This document shows, in pieces, positions 1-11,890 of a stretch of 64,000 nt of DNA (within the stretch, counting starts at the first letter, position 1; each line of letters opens with the position of its first letter). Source of the stretch: Panorpa germanica (Eukaryota > Arthropoda > Insecta > Mecoptera > Panorpidae); the NCBI GenBank assembly GCA_963678705.1, contig OY783216.1, forward strand, positions 8,432,001 through 8,496,000, read 5' to 3'. A model generated the notes under the pieces. It saw nothing but the letters and a program-made list of their open reading frames with translations. It had not been told where the DNA came from and ran no database searches. Made by a program: the position numbers and the translations under genes.

Positions 1-478
1 AATTAAGAAAAACTATATTATAGTAAAACCTCCAAAATGTGACAATATGTCAAAATGCAGTAGGATTTACTTTTAAAAGAAGTTTAATGTCAGTTTTTTA
101 AAAATATTGAAGATATTCTATTTCCATTTTATTTCTATTTTCGGTTCTGGTTGATTAATATTTTTATGTTTTCATAAGAAGCGCGGTGGAATAACGCAAC
201 CTACATAATTCCCCTAGTTTTATACAAAGATTTTATCATATTTATAATTGATTGAAATGTTTTTATGCCTATGACGGATCATACGGCCTTCATATAAATC
301 ATGGAGTCATGGATGTTTACTCGACTGTGCTTTTACGAATTCAATGCTTGTTTATTTAGTGTTGATCTCAATCACGTGATGTATTATGAAGACTTAGATA
401 AAATCGGTTTATCTTTATATTTTAAAGCGTGCGTTCAACTAAATTGTTTTTAAAATTCAGAATTGTTAAGATTGTTTT
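1..478. other. AT-rich intergenic DNA
   Basis: No open frame, RNA gene or repeat structure that I can support. Composition is like the rest of the non-coding window. Confidence 0.5.
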
Positions 479-496
479 TCATACCCTTGTTTTTTT

Positions 497-951
497 TTTT
501 AGAATTTGAGGCTTTTGTTCACCACTGATGCTGTGTTTTGTTCGTTGCGTTTGATATTGTGGGCAGGTTACTAGTAGATCATGGCCTGTTATTTGCGTCT
601 GACAGTTGCTGCACTGCGGAGCTGTTGTTTTACTGATTAAATGTTGATGCGTCAAACTCGTATATCTTGTACTTAGTTTGAAGGTGGCTTTTTCGTTTTG
701 TCCATTGTTTTGATAAGAAGTTTCTTTTCCCACTTGCTTGTATTTTCCTTAATCAATCTCAATTTGTTGCTACTTATTTCGTCCAGCACTGGTTTTGAAT
801 TTGCCTCATACTCTTTGTAAACCATTCTATTAAGTCTAAGTGTAATATATCAGAGACTGGAGTTTCTTCTATAGCAGCCAACTTGGTGGCTTCATCCGCT
901 GACTCGTTCCCTGATATAAGACTATGGCCAGGTATACCATTGTTTCTTCAA
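497..951 (-). mobile_element. Non-LTR retrotransposon ORF2 tail (RNase H and Cys-rich end), decayed
   Basis: Read on the minus strand from about 951 downwards, the DNA encodes GIPGHSLISGNESADEATK. This is the PGHxGIxGNExAD signature of the RNase H domain found in LINEs of the I/Jockey/R1 type. Further on, in another frame, comes TTAPQCSNCQ...LLVTCPQY, the Cys-rich segment that normally follows RNase H in these ORF2 proteins. The two parts lie in different frames with stops between them, so the copy is dead. A second copy lies at 24230-24600 in the other orientation and lacks about 36 bp present here. What is seen is motif and order; the family name within the I/Jockey superfamily is inference. 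Confidence 0.8.
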
Positions 952-1019
952 TACCTAATGCTAACATGTAAAAAGAACGTTTTCCTTTGATCTTACTGAC
1001 TCCAGATGGGAATGTGTTT

Positions 1020-1205
1020 TATTTACTAAAACAGTTTTTAAAGACAAAAATGTTTGGAACTGTCTCTTTGCTGTCAACATTGGTGTTTTTGTTCAGAAAA
1101 AACAGTTTTATTAAACTGTCTCTGGTGTGAAACCGCCATTACGTTTTTTAGAGTTGTGTAACTACTTGTGACATAACGTAAATTTTTTATAACGTAATGA
1201 AAGAG
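1020..1205. repeat. Dispersed repeat family with AACTGTCTC motif, copy 1
   Basis: Contains two near copies of a block around GGAACTGTCTCTTTG and TTAAACTGTCTCTGGTGTGA. Similar blocks recur at about 2080-2150 and 36570-36930, so this is a dispersed repeat and not unique DNA. No coding potential. Confidence 0.55.
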
Positions 1206-2079
1206 ACAAGCGGAGAGACAAGCTATTGTTTCGGTAACGCGATATTTTTAAACTATCTGTAATTGTTTTATTCACATGACCAGTCCTGGTAAAAGCAATC
1301 CATAGAAAGAAGTAAATCAATCAAATATTCAATTAATAAAACAAATTCTTCTAACTTGAAATGACTCTTTAAAATATATTTGAATTAATACAATCTGTGA
1401 TCAATTACGATAGTCGTAAAATAATAAGTTTTAAGCGAATAAAATTAATGAGTTTTCTGAATTAAAAGGATGAAATACTTATACCCTGACTTCTCCACAG
1501 AGTGGGAGGTAGGTGGTAGACGAGGCCTGGCTCTTTGTCGGTTTTCTAATCCCTCAAATGTCGATCTGGCTGGTAATCAGAACAGCTTATTATATCTGTG
1601 CCCGCACAGTACAGAGCGCTTCACAGATTCACAGATGCAAGAGTCGTAAAATCCTGTTAGCTATTTCACCAGATTTCTGAGGTATTAATATTTAACAATG
1701 TACCAGTATTTCCACAAGGATTTAAGGATTTAATACGGATCCTTTATTTGTATCTCCTAGTTGACTTTGCAATAGCTTTTTAAATGATTTTGTTCACTGT
1801 ATTTGTTAATATTTAGATAAAGGATTTCACACCAAGTTTCACACATGGGCAAACACACTCACTCACACTCACGCTTAGTGAAGCGTACTGCAATGTCATT
1901 TAGCGTTCACAAAGCGAAACGGATATTGTTAAAATTAAAGTATGAATTGCAATTAATATTTTATTAATATAAAGTCTTATCTACAAAATACATTCAACCA
2001 AACATATAATAATATTCAACCTGCTGTATAGTATCGCCATCTATATTTCGCTAGAAAAAATGGGCAAGTATCGTTTCAC
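1206..2079. other. Intergenic, no gene seen
   Basis: No gene or clear repeat found. A somewhat GC-richer patch at about 1490-1640 has no open frame of note and no recognised structure. Confidence 0.45.
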
Positions 2080-2150
2080 CTTAAGAACTGTCTCTTTGGT
2101 GTTTTTGTTTGTGTTTTATTGAACTGTCTCTCTCTGGTGTGAATGGTGAT
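2080..2150. repeat. AACTGTCTC repeat family, copy 2
   Basis: Carries AAGAACTGTCTCTTTGGTG followed by a second TGAACTGTCTCTCTCTGGTG block, spaced as in the copy at 1020-1205. Confidence 0.5.
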
Positions 2151-2917
2151 CAATCGTGGCCTCGTATATATGTGTTCTGATACATTTTTCAAATGATTTC
2201 ATTTATCTTTACTGCAGAATTCTCAGATGTATGTAGTATTAATAAAAGATGTGTATACCATATATATATACGTGTGTGTATATATTTATATTATTATATT
2301 ACATTTTCTCTCCTGTACCACTCCCCTCTCCTTCCTTCACCCATCTCACACAAGCAAAGCATCTCTTCCTGCGCCCTTCCTTACCTACTAGCATCACAAA
2401 GGAACGTTTTATTTGATGTCAAACAATATTATACCAATTTATTCTTGAACACGTAAGGTTTTATCTTTATCCTTTAAAATATAAATATTCCATAAACATA
2501 ACCTCAAGATATCAAGAATTTTGACATTTAAGCTTTTTATTTAATATAATAAGTTGACGTGCAGAATATACAAGACTAAGGTCGAACCAGAGACGAGAGT
2601 TAAACCAGAGACAGTGCTTTGGATACGTTATAGATGTGACGTTGATTTTACCCACATTTCCAAACTTTTAAAGAGCAATGCCATATTTATTTTATATATC
2701 TTCTTCTTCTTCTTCTCCTTATTTCTTTATTTTTTCTTATAACACTTTCTGTAACCAAAATAAGCTTACAAAGTTAAACCGCAGCACAGAACACGCAAAA
2801 TAAAAATTCACCGATCTGGAATTATCTTAGAAAATATTGCTTACAATCGATGGGTTTATTTCCAAATATTTATTTTTATCTCACAATCATTGAGAATATT
2901 GACATATTCAAATGCCT

Positions 2918-2944
2918 TCTAGAATCTAGAATCTAGAATCTAGA
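2918..2944. repeat. Short tandem repeat, 7-bp unit
   Basis: Almost four units of TCTAGAA in perfect tandem. Each unit contains an XbaI-type palindrome, so the tract can fold on itself. Confidence 0.85.
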
Positions 2945-3068
2945 TGCTTATTTATTCAGGATAAATATATTTTTTGATGTCAACATTTCATAGCTATAAT
3001 ATTTACAAAATTGTGTAGCACTGTAGAAAAAACTTCATATGATTTTTAGTAGATAAGCTGGAACGGTT

Positions 3069-3152
3069 CTGGAATAATTTCTTTAATTAATTTAAAAATG
3101 TATTAATCCAATATGTTATGTTGGAATAATTTCTTTAATTAATCCAAATATG
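3069..3152. repeat. Tandem duplication of about 50 bp
   Basis: The block starting TGGAATAATTTCTTTAATTA occurs twice in direct orientation, about 50 bp apart, each followed by an AATCCAA(A/T)ATGTTA segment. It looks like a local duplication with slight later divergence. Confidence 0.75.
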
Positions 3153-3159
3153 TTACGAT

Positions 3160-4490
3160 TTCCTAAATCTAAATCTCCGTAACGAGAAGGCTGCCTTGTA
3201 AGATCTTAATAAAATAATATCGACGGTGATTGAATTAATAGAAAGATGTAGTTTGTCTATAATCTTTTTAAAACTAACACAAATAAAAACACAGAACGCG
3301 TAGATGTTACTTCACGGAGAAGTTTTAATAAGTGCCAAATTATCAATAGGCAGTTAACTGTGGGTTATTAAAAACCTAGGTTGATACCTTTGTGTTGATA
3401 AATTTTCGAAATTTGTCACTTACATCCTTTTGCTTTTAGACCCCTTATATCACGTGATCTATCGTGAAAACTGTTGGTGTCATTAACAAGCGACATTTGT
3501 TTAATAAAACACATAACAATAACTTGTAAATATATAGAAAACCCTTAAGAATATAAATATTAGAAAACTATGGAGTCTACATACATACGGGAGTCTTTAA
3601 TATAGAAAATGATATTGTAGTAACAAAGTGACAAGTCGGGGAAGTTCAAAACAATGAATTCTTCAGTGAATCTCAAGATTCTAAGTTTTATTTGACTTTC
3701 GAACAAAGCTACGCTCTTAATCAACATAATAACAACAATATGCTTTGTTTAAATTTAATTTACGCTAAATACACTTGTCGTAAATTAATTTCCAAGCTCT
3801 CAAATTCAGAACTCTTAAGAGATTTGAACAATTCTCACAGACAATACTATTGCAGGCTTCAATGCAATACAAACAGGTAAATAGCGCATTGCATTGTCTG
3901 CCTAAATGTATGCCACCCACACTGACGTATGCACAGAGATGTGTGTGAGATGCTCTACTGTTTCATGCTCTATAATATGATAACACCGGTGGTGTCGGAG
4001 TGTTTCCGCTAGCAATTCTCGTGTTCGAAATAAAGTTCAGTTCCGTTGAATTATTCATATCCGTGTGGATCCGGTAGCATGATTTCTCTACATTTGAAAA
4101 TAATATCACTCCACTTACGAAAACTGCTTGTTAAGTTGTCATTTCTTGTGTTTCTTTCAAAACCTGTCTCGAGATATTTTCAAATGCAAGCTACATAAGA
4201 AATACACATTCTTATTTTGTCTATTACTTCATAATTTGTCTTACAAGTCAATAACGTCTTGCTAAACACAGTTAAGTATAAGTAAATATTATTTAATATA
4301 ACAAAGTTTACCTTTTACATACTCTTTTTAAGTAAATAATAATGTAAGATTACATAATAAAAGTTAGCTTACGATATAAATTAATGTTTATCAATATATT
4401 GTACAGCTTCATAGAAATTAATACATGGTTCTCAAGCCTGTTGTATTGTATTTTACATTATACATTTCTTTTACAAATTATAAATTAGAA
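3160..4490. other. Intergenic, no gene seen
   Basis: AT-rich. The longest frames are about 60 codons and have no recognisable motif. A GC-richer patch at 3880-4090 is unassigned. Confidence 0.45.
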
Positions 4491-4496
4491 AATAGA

Positions 4497-4645
4497 GAAA
4501 TTATATTTCTCTAATTGGTACATAGCTTGTATGTCGGTAAGACAGTGACCGTTCAGTGAAAACATAAACTCATGAATGCCATGGATGATGTTATAGGAAT
4601 AGCGGTAAACACAGTTGATAATTAGAGTCGACAGAACTCACTGTG
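4497..4645 (+). repeat. Diverged internal copy of the 61.9-62.3 kb inverted-repeat element
   Basis: This segment matches the reverse complement of about 62027-62170 over some 145 bp, including GTTCAGTGAAAA, ACTCATGAATGCCAT and GACAGAACTCAC in the same order. The outer inverted repeats present at 61880-62296 are not recognisable here, so this is a truncated or older copy. Confidence 0.75.
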
Positions 4646-4699
4646 CATATTGTGAAGTTATAACAAAATAATATAAAAAGGAATTAACAATTTAAATAA

Positions 4700-5260
4700 T
4701 AAAGTTTAAATTTTCTTCTTCCATTTCAAAGTTCATCTGCTTTGTTATCTTCCTCCACTGCTTCCTCTTTACTTCCACAATCTATCTACTAACTTCTCTT
4801 CTTTTGTATTTATTCCTCACGACTCCCTCTGCTTACAAAGTTTCTCCTTCTTCTCTCTTCTCTTTCTCTTTACTTCCGTCTATCCCTCTTTCCTTGCAAT
4901 AACTCCTCCAAAATTAATTCACTTTCCACTTTATCCTGACACGTATACTTAATGTGTTCTAATTTTTCCTCTTCCTTTCCGTATATGCTACATAATTTCT
5001 CTTCTACTGCTCTCCAATACCTTCTACCTCTCTCTTCATTCCACAGGTTGAATCTAGCAATTAATTTCACATCCTTTCCCCCTTTATTTTCCCTTTGTGG
5101 TAATCCCTTAGTGCATAACCTTCTGCACCTTGTATTGTATCTTCCTTCGTTCATCTTCCTCATCCTCTCCTGTTCTTGAATCTCCACGTCTCTTTTCTTT
5201 ATCATACCTTCCATGTGCTCTTACTCTATTCACTTCCAGCGCTGCTACCTTCTTATTACC
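4700..5260 (-). mobile_element. LINE 3' fragment, RT C-terminal Cys/His region
   Basis: The minus strand is purine-rich and open from 5214 to 4870. It encodes, in order, a basic segment, IARFNLWNEERGRRYWRAVE, a CSIYGKEEEKLEHIKYTC stretch and a basic tail. This is the arrangement R-x-NE-x-YW-x-E-x-C-x-G-x-E-x-EH-x-C seen at the C-terminus of many insect LINE ORF2 proteins. The upstream RT domain is missing. Related fragments lie at 42616-43170, 45985-46470, 48540-48890, 51650-51880 and 63078-63215 (all minus) and at 56430-57015 (plus). Family name within the LINEs is uncertain. Confidence 0.75.
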
Positions 5261-5269
5261 TTCTTATAT

Positions 5270-6690
5270 CTTGTATTCTCTAGCCTATGGTATATAAAAA
5301 GAGTAAAGCACGAAATTTCCACATTTAAATCAACCTCCAAGTGTTACAGCTAAGAAACTCTCAGAAATTTGATTTCATATTAGCTGCGTTCAACTCAGTT
5401 TGATTGTGTTGGTATCCAGACGAGGAGAGACGCTTCAGTATTTATTTTGTATTAATATTAATATTGTATGTATATTTAGTTTTCTTGTAGTTAATATTGA
5501 TAAAAATATCGTTCAGCTCACGCAACATCAAACGGAAGTTAACTGTGCTTGTAGAAACAGTATACATCATTCCAAACATCAAATAAATTAATGTTATCAT
5601 TTAGTGGAAACGTGAGGCTGATAAAATTGTTAATAATTACTTCGATTACTATCTTGACGTGAGTCAAGACATGACTGACGTAATCCGATGGTTCACTACT
5701 TTGAAATTTACCAACTATTAATCTAGCGGAACCTAGTTTTAGTTCTGCGAAATAATAAATTATGCAGTTCTCATCCCAACCGTGGTTTATTGGCCCTTCT
5801 TACAAAAAATGTGTTTCTGAAATAAAGAAAGCTAAACTTAAGAATGCTTGAGTTGTGTAGCTAAGTGTAGATATTATCACGATATTAGTGCCCTCTTTAG
5901 TAGTGTTCTAACTAATTTTGAAGAAGACTAAATACTGTTTATAGAGGCCATGTCACAGGTGGCTTCGGCAAAGCATCAGTGGAGGCTTTTTCATGTTCGT
6001 AGGCGTGTTCAGATGCCAATGTCTCTGCTAGTACTAGGTTTACTACGGCGACGTACGACAAGTCGGTAGTGTTTGTCCATACAACACCTATGTCCACACC
6101 TCACAAAACTAAACATGCCTATGGCTACAGTTCCATGGTTTATAAATGAACTTAGGGAATTTCACATATTACCAACTGATCTTGTTAACACTATTCAGCA
6201 AACAAGGCTTGTCAGATATCGAAATGGCAAACGCAAACGCCAGGTGCTCCTCCAGTAGAAGTCTGTTGATGAAATATATTGAAGATGTGTTTTGAATAAT
6301 TTAAGAAAATAAATTATTAACATTTGAAAAAGATATATAACATAGACAGCTTAGATTTATGATGTCTAGCCTACTTTGCTGTTTGTGGCTTAAAAAGGTT
6401 GTGTTTTGTTAGATACAAGTATTTATTTTAGCATGTCAAATTTATTATAAATACAGATGTATCAATAGCGGGCTACTACGAAAAAAGAACGCTTCATAAA
6501 TATATATTCCCATATGTTTTGAAAGCTCGCTTACTAAATAATGCTAAGGCTTTTAATGGCTATTTTTAAAAGCACAATATCTAACTGGATCCGCTCATTG
6601 TTACAAGAGGATAACGTTTGAAAGTTTTAGTAAAAAATATACATCCTATATATATGTTTCATAACGTAGTTTTTAAAGCTTCTTTTAAAC
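5270..6690. other. Intergenic, no gene seen
   Basis: Short frames only. A GC-richer patch at about 5940-6260 has an open frame of 61 codons with no recognised domain, and is left unassigned. Confidence 0.45.
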
Positions 6691-6699
6691 GTGTCCAAT

Positions 6700-6805
6700 T
6701 TGTATTGCAAGTCAATTTCTATATGAGAAGTAGAAAGGAAATCTTGAATGTAGCTTGTGGTAAGCTAGCAAGTATAAATCTTACACTGGAAGACAATTTT
6801 CTACC
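6700..6805. repeat. Dispersed repeat family with AGCTTG...GCTAGCAAGT, copy 1
   Basis: Contains TAGCTTGTGGTAAGCTAGCA, then AAGTATAAATCTT and GACAATTTTC. The same order of blocks recurs at about 8163-8330 and in part at 37536-37610. Confidence 0.6.
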
Positions 6806-8160
6806 AAGTTATGTGTCGTTATAAACCTTTACATAACAATACGTCGCTTTTTTGGATATCTGTTGGTAAATCTTGCACTTTTAAGTTTGCCCACTTCTGA
6901 TTTAGACTAACCCGGCGCCTGTATGGTAGAAAATTAGTACAACAACTGTATGGTGGGTCAAGATGACTCGGATATTGAACCGTATCTAATTTCTACCGTT
7001 TAAAGGAAATGTAAGGATAATCTTTAGAATGAGATAAATAATTTCTTAATTATTATATTTTGGTGAAAAACGTATTTACAAAAAAACTATACAATCAATA
7101 ACGCGCGTTTGAAAACACCACGGATCATTATGACTCAATCTGAATAACGTCAGGTTAATATCTATTATTTTGAATTCTAAACACCATTAATTATATAGAT
7201 GACTTCCTAAAATACTTGTACTACATAATAATCTCTAAATTTCTGCTGTTATTAATAAACTTATACTCTTGTAATCTTTGTATCAAACTAGGGTTGATTC
7301 ACAGAACTTATTTAACCTTTCATGACACCCCTGTATAAAATATTACTATGATTAGTCCCATATTACGAACTCAGATTCGCCTCTGGAGAGCTAAACCAGG
7401 ATTAGCTCACTTGGAGAACGATCACTCATGGCTTTGTGTACAGAATAAGTGGGTGTTGTCCACCATTAAGGACGGACATCCACTTTTAGGAAGCTGTATA
7501 ACTATACAATCATATCACAGACATCTGAAACACAGAACTCTCTCAGTGTCTGTTTTTGTTAGACAAAGAGAGCAAACACTGATACCAAATATATCATCTT
7601 GAGTCGGCTAGATGACCTAATATCTTGTATACAAAGTAATATGATCGTGCCATCTATTGAGAGGTGTTTGTTTCACATTTTAGGTACTTAAGGATTTATG
7701 CAGTTTGAGATAAATACATCGATCAATTTCAGATGTAATGTATTTCTTGCCGGTGGTGGAAACGCCGGATATTTTCACCTTGAGAGTTGATTAGTAAATA
7801 ATCTAATTATAATAAAAATAATAGCTACAATTAAATTTAGATTATATACTTATAGAGGGAGACATATTTTCTATTTACATTATATAGAAATTTTAGAAGA
7901 ACTGGATGTTTCAAATTACAAAAAACAAATGCTTTAAGACCAAGGTGGCCAGTGTGCTTAGTCATAGACATAATATGGCATAAAACGGGATTAAAAGTTT
8001 AGGTAGTAATAATAATAATGAAATGTAAATAGGTAAAATGTAAATAAAATAAAGTAAGAAGGGCGAAAAAAGGACCGTGGTCCTAAGAAGCCCGTGAAGT
8101 ATTAATAAAAATTTAAAAAAATGCTTTAAGCCTGTGAATTATTAATAATAAAATAAAATT
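6806..8160. other. Intergenic, no gene seen
   Basis: AT-rich. An 84-codon frame at 7348-7602 begins in a slightly GC-richer patch but shows no domain, and I do not call it a gene. Confidence 0.4.
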
Positions 8161-8162
8161 AG

Positions 8163-8330
8163 TCTATAGTAATCTAGCAAGTGCGAACCTTGCATAGCAA
8201 TACAATTTCTATATAAAAAGTATAAAATGAACCTTGAAATTAGCTTGTAGTAAAGTAGCATGTTTGGAACTTGCATATTAAGACAATTTTCAATCTGTGT
8301 AAAGGAGGATTACTATATTTTGGCATAGAC
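8163..8330. repeat. AGCTTG...GCTAGCAAGT repeat family, copy 2
   Basis: Carries TAATCTAGCAAGTGCGAACC, then ACAATTTCTATATAAAAAGT and TTAGCTTGTAGTAAAGTAGC, matching the copy at 6700-6805 block by block, including the trailing AGACAATTTTC. Confidence 0.6.
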
Positions 8331-8494
8331 TAGGCGACATGCATGTATAATATAAATATTAACTGATTACATAAAAATGAAAAATCAATTTTATAAAAGT
8401 GTAGACAACCGTGAAGTGCTGATTGTATTAAGAATATTAATGACTTTCACGATGCCGATAATACATTATTTTTTTACACATCATTACTTTTTAA

Positions 8495-8498
<4 letters not shown>

Positions 8499-8533
<35 letters not shown>
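8499..8533. repeat. (AT)n microsatellite
   Basis: An uninterrupted AT dinucleotide run of about 35 bp. Confidence 0.95.
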
Positions 8534-8534
<1 letters not shown>

Positions 8535-8979
8535 CACATAATTGCATAATAAAGAGGGCGTGAAACAGAACAGAACAGGCAGCCCTGTTCAGCCCTACTC
8601 AGCCCAGCCCAGCCCTATATATGCAACCAGGATGACAATGAGAGCTTTGCAGCCTCGCTGGCGTCGGAAATTCTAATAGCTCCTTGATTTATAATACATA
8701 TTATGATAATGCTTGGAAAATAGGTTTCAGCTATTAGAAGCGCCATTAAAGCTTAGTTACCCGAGATATTTAAAATAGGGTTTAAATAGTTAACTATGTA
8801 CTCGTAGTACATTTCTTCTACTACATTATCCTATTATGTCAGAATTTCTCTGTTACAACACTTCTTTAAAGTTTTTATTTTATTGACCCTTTATCATTTA
8901 CAATGGTCCTATGGTATACTTGTAGCTAACAATAAGCTTTCGTAAGAGAAATAATCAGAAATATTAAAAAGTGGTTAGC

Positions 8980-9093
8980 CGCCTTACACATAAACCTGCC
9001 ATTAAATTTATACCACGTATAAACTGATAATAAGCCTGTCCGGACGGGCTTTATACCTGGTATAAATGATATAACAGGTTTATTTGTAAGACG
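8980..9093. repeat. Palindromic short element, about 114 bp
   Basis: The whole stretch reads as one imperfect inverted repeat about the centre GTCCGGAC near 9041. The outer arms are CTTACACATAAACCTG (8983-8998) and CAGGTTTATTTGTAAG (9075-9090), with one mismatch. The inner arms share ATTTATACC..GTATAAA and GCCTGTCC/GGACGGGC. It would fold into a long cruciform or hairpin. It may be a foldback MITE or a solo palindrome; no coding. Confidence 0.8.
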
Positions 9094-9900
9094 TCTCCAT
9101 CATATTGTTTAAGTTCTGTTCATTTTTATTAATAAATAAAGCAACGTTATAAACCTTCGGAAATATAATGATGAAATGATGCATTCTTAACATCATTGTA
9201 CACTGTCTAACTCTCTCCATGTGAATGTGTTCCAATATAATTGATATTCTTACAGTATCCTAATCGGGTTATGCATAACACGTTCTGCGATAACAGATTG
9301 TCTCTACCCTCACGAGGCTCACAGATTGTGGAGGCTTACATGATACGTAAGGTGTCTTACATCCCCTTAGTGTTAAGGGATATCAATTACATAAACATTT
9401 AACATGACAGTGTTAGACAACTACTTGTCACATCTGTCATTAATTAATAATAAACACCTATTTAAACTTCTGGAAGTTGTTCAATGGATTTACTGCGTGT
9501 TGAATAACATGCAATCTACATTTTACTTTTATTTTGATAGATATTTTTTATGGTAAATGAAATCATTATAACGAGATCAATTCGGGCACTGCTTGAACAC
9601 GCTAGTGCACTGTTAGACCATTTATTCGTTGTGCATGCTGCAAATTGTACAGGGAAGAACGGAGCGAATCGGATATTCAACAGAAATGCAAGAGTTTGTT
9701 CATTTCGAACGAATAGCATCGCCAACCGTGACGAGATTACTTTATGCAGGGTGTTGTAGTTACCCTGGAAACTGCAGGGTTGCAATGTAATAAAAACAAT
9801 CCTGATAAATGTATCTATTGTGATTAACAACGTGAAAATGGATGTATTTATACAAGAGTCTTTGAACAAGAGATGTCATTTTGTATCCACATGATATATC
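9094..9900. other. Intergenic, no gene seen
   Basis: Overlapping frames on both strands at 9516-9869 have no recognisable motif and mixed base use. I treat them as chance. Confidence 0.4.
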
Positions 9901-9919
9901 ACTCTGATCTTACTATAAT

Positions 9920-10640
9920 CTATCTGTAAACAATGTAATAACCCATTAACAGTAAAGTATATAATTCTTCGATGCTACAAGTACTCATCACAAAGACAAA
10001 ACAGCCCTGGGTGGGCCCTGGCCTTCTCAAGAATTTTTTCCGAATGATTTAATTACTTGAGATTTCGTAACAAGGTTTTTTTCACGGGGTGGAGTTGTTA
10101 GCACCACGCCCAACCCTCAGCCTGGAGGACCAGTCCCCTGATATAATCCCCAGGGGCAGGGTGCCTAGATATACCCCCAGGCACTGGGTACCCATTTTAG
10201 TCGCCTCTTACGACATGCATGAGCAACATTGGGACTATTCTTTCACACCCGGTCACCACTCGGGAATTATAACCAAAACCCAGATAATATCTGGCCCGGG
10301 GATTGAACCCGAGGACATAGTAGTCAGAGTCAAGCATCAATGCTCTCGCCTACTGTGCCGTGATTGACTTTATCAATGAATCTAATTTAATCTTTTTAAT
10401 TTTAATAATCATACTCGTATTTATAAATTTTTATATTGTTTTTAGTGTTGATGATGTACCGTTAGAAATAGAGCTAGTTCTACATATAACTCGTGCAATT
10501 CTTTGCTTCTACTTCATAGACATACGTCTATCAGAAGCGTTTCTGAATAGAACACAGTTGGTGGCAGTATCTAGTGGATATGAGATATATAAATCGATTA
10601 TACATAGACCAGGGAGTGTATACCTTTCAATAAAATATAA
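9920..10640 (+). repeat. Dispersed repeat, copy 1, interrupted by a SINE
   Basis: Left part (about 9920-9996) begins AAACAATGTAATAACCCATT, and the right part begins TTGACTTTATCAATGAATCT. The same two parts, joined, occur at 43708-43960 (AAACAATGTAATAGCCCACT ... TTGACTTTAACAATAAA) and in part at 11570-11890. The SINE at 9997-10366 therefore inserted into an existing repeat copy. Confidence 0.65.
9997..10366 (-). mobile_element. tRNA-derived SINE
   Basis: GC-rich compared with its surroundings. On the minus strand the 5' head carries a pol III box A-like GGCACAGTAGGCG (complement of 10347-10359) and a box B GGTTCAATCCC (complement of 10299-10309), spaced as in a tRNA. The body follows, with the conserved-looking GTCGTAAGAGGCGACTAAAA (complement of about 10197-10216), then a GC-rich tail ending near 10000. 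The 92-codon frame on the plus strand is a by-product of this GC-rich sequence. A truncated head of the same SINE lies at 26093-26152. Confidence 0.85.
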
Positions 10641-11569
10641 AAATACAACTGTTTTGCAATTCCAGTAAAATGAATATCAAGTATCATATCGTCTGTATCA
10701 TTACGATCTTGTGCGACTCCAAGTGGAGAGCCTCCAGGGGTTTTACCTGAAGATAACTGTGAATGTACTTCACAACTTCCAATTCAAATATATGAAAACA
10801 ATATACATGTACTAAGAAACCCAATATCGTAAAATTGTAACACGGTAACTCGGCATTGTATTTGCCGCGATAACCCACTCTCTAACCCATTTGGAGACTT
10901 TTTATACACCGGTGTGTATGAAGGAGGAAAGGAGTAGTAGTTTATTTACATAACCCCTTCACCCCACCACCTGACAATGTAAGTACTTTACTGTATGTAA
11001 AATGTGGAACATTCTGAAGTTGTCTGTTATTTGTTTGTTGGTTTACCCCCACCACCAATTCAATGACGTCATGTCATTTGAAACACAACTGTGTAACGGT
11101 AATAATTGTTTTAATATTGTAATATAATACGAATATGTATCGAGTATTAATAGCAATTATTTCGTAATATTATACGTTGTAACAATAATTATGTCTGAAT
11201 TAGAGGATTCCAATATGTGGAATTACACAAAGTTCCAATTTAAATTGTGTGGAATAATGATGAGGTAGGTAGGTATAGTATTACACCAATCAATCGATGA
11301 TATGATGGCAAATCAACAAACGTATGATACGTCATGTAAATGGGAAACAGCAATGTTAGAATGGATAACTATATTAAGAAGAACATTGGAAATATTGTCA
11401 GGAATAATTAGGATTTGCATATTACAAATCATAAGCCGAACTTAATATTGGTACAATAGTATTTATTAACAAATATAAGAAATGTATTCAATGCTCAATG
11501 AACTGTTATATATTCAGAAAGTCGTCTAGCAGTGCCTTGGACCAAATGCAAAAGGGTCAATCTTTCCAG

Positions 11570-11890
11570 GGTTTAGATTACGTAAATAATGTAATAAGCA
11601 AATGACACAGATAAGAAATGTTTGACCCAGTAACGGTAAAGTTTATCATTCTGACAAGACTGTACTATGCCTAAGGAATACAGGCAGATATTTGAAAGCA
11701 GGGAAAGTCTGAAAAACCTTATTGACTTTATCAATAAAACTAATTTAATCTCTTTATATTAAGTACCCTTACTAGTATTTATAAGTTGTAAATTATGTAT
11801 TGTAAATGTTTATAAATGTATATATTTGTTTAAGAGCTAATAACTTTTGAAAGCTGATGCACTCAAATTAATATTAAAAAAAAATAAATG
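11570..11890 (+). repeat. Dispersed repeat, copy 2
   Basis: Shares with 9920-10640 and 43708-43960 the blocks AACCTTATTGACTTTATCAA, TAATTTAATCTCTTTA and AGAGCTAATAACTTTTGAAA followed by GCTGATGCACTCAAA. It is diverged at its left end. Confidence 0.65.

Noticed and set aside
10299-10359. A functional tRNA gene
   Set aside because: Boxes A and B are present, but the flanking arms do not form a tRNA acceptor stem and the sequence continues into a SINE body.
10089-10367. A 92-codon plus-strand frame
   Set aside because: It lies entirely within the tRNA-derived SINE and reads the wrong strand of the element.
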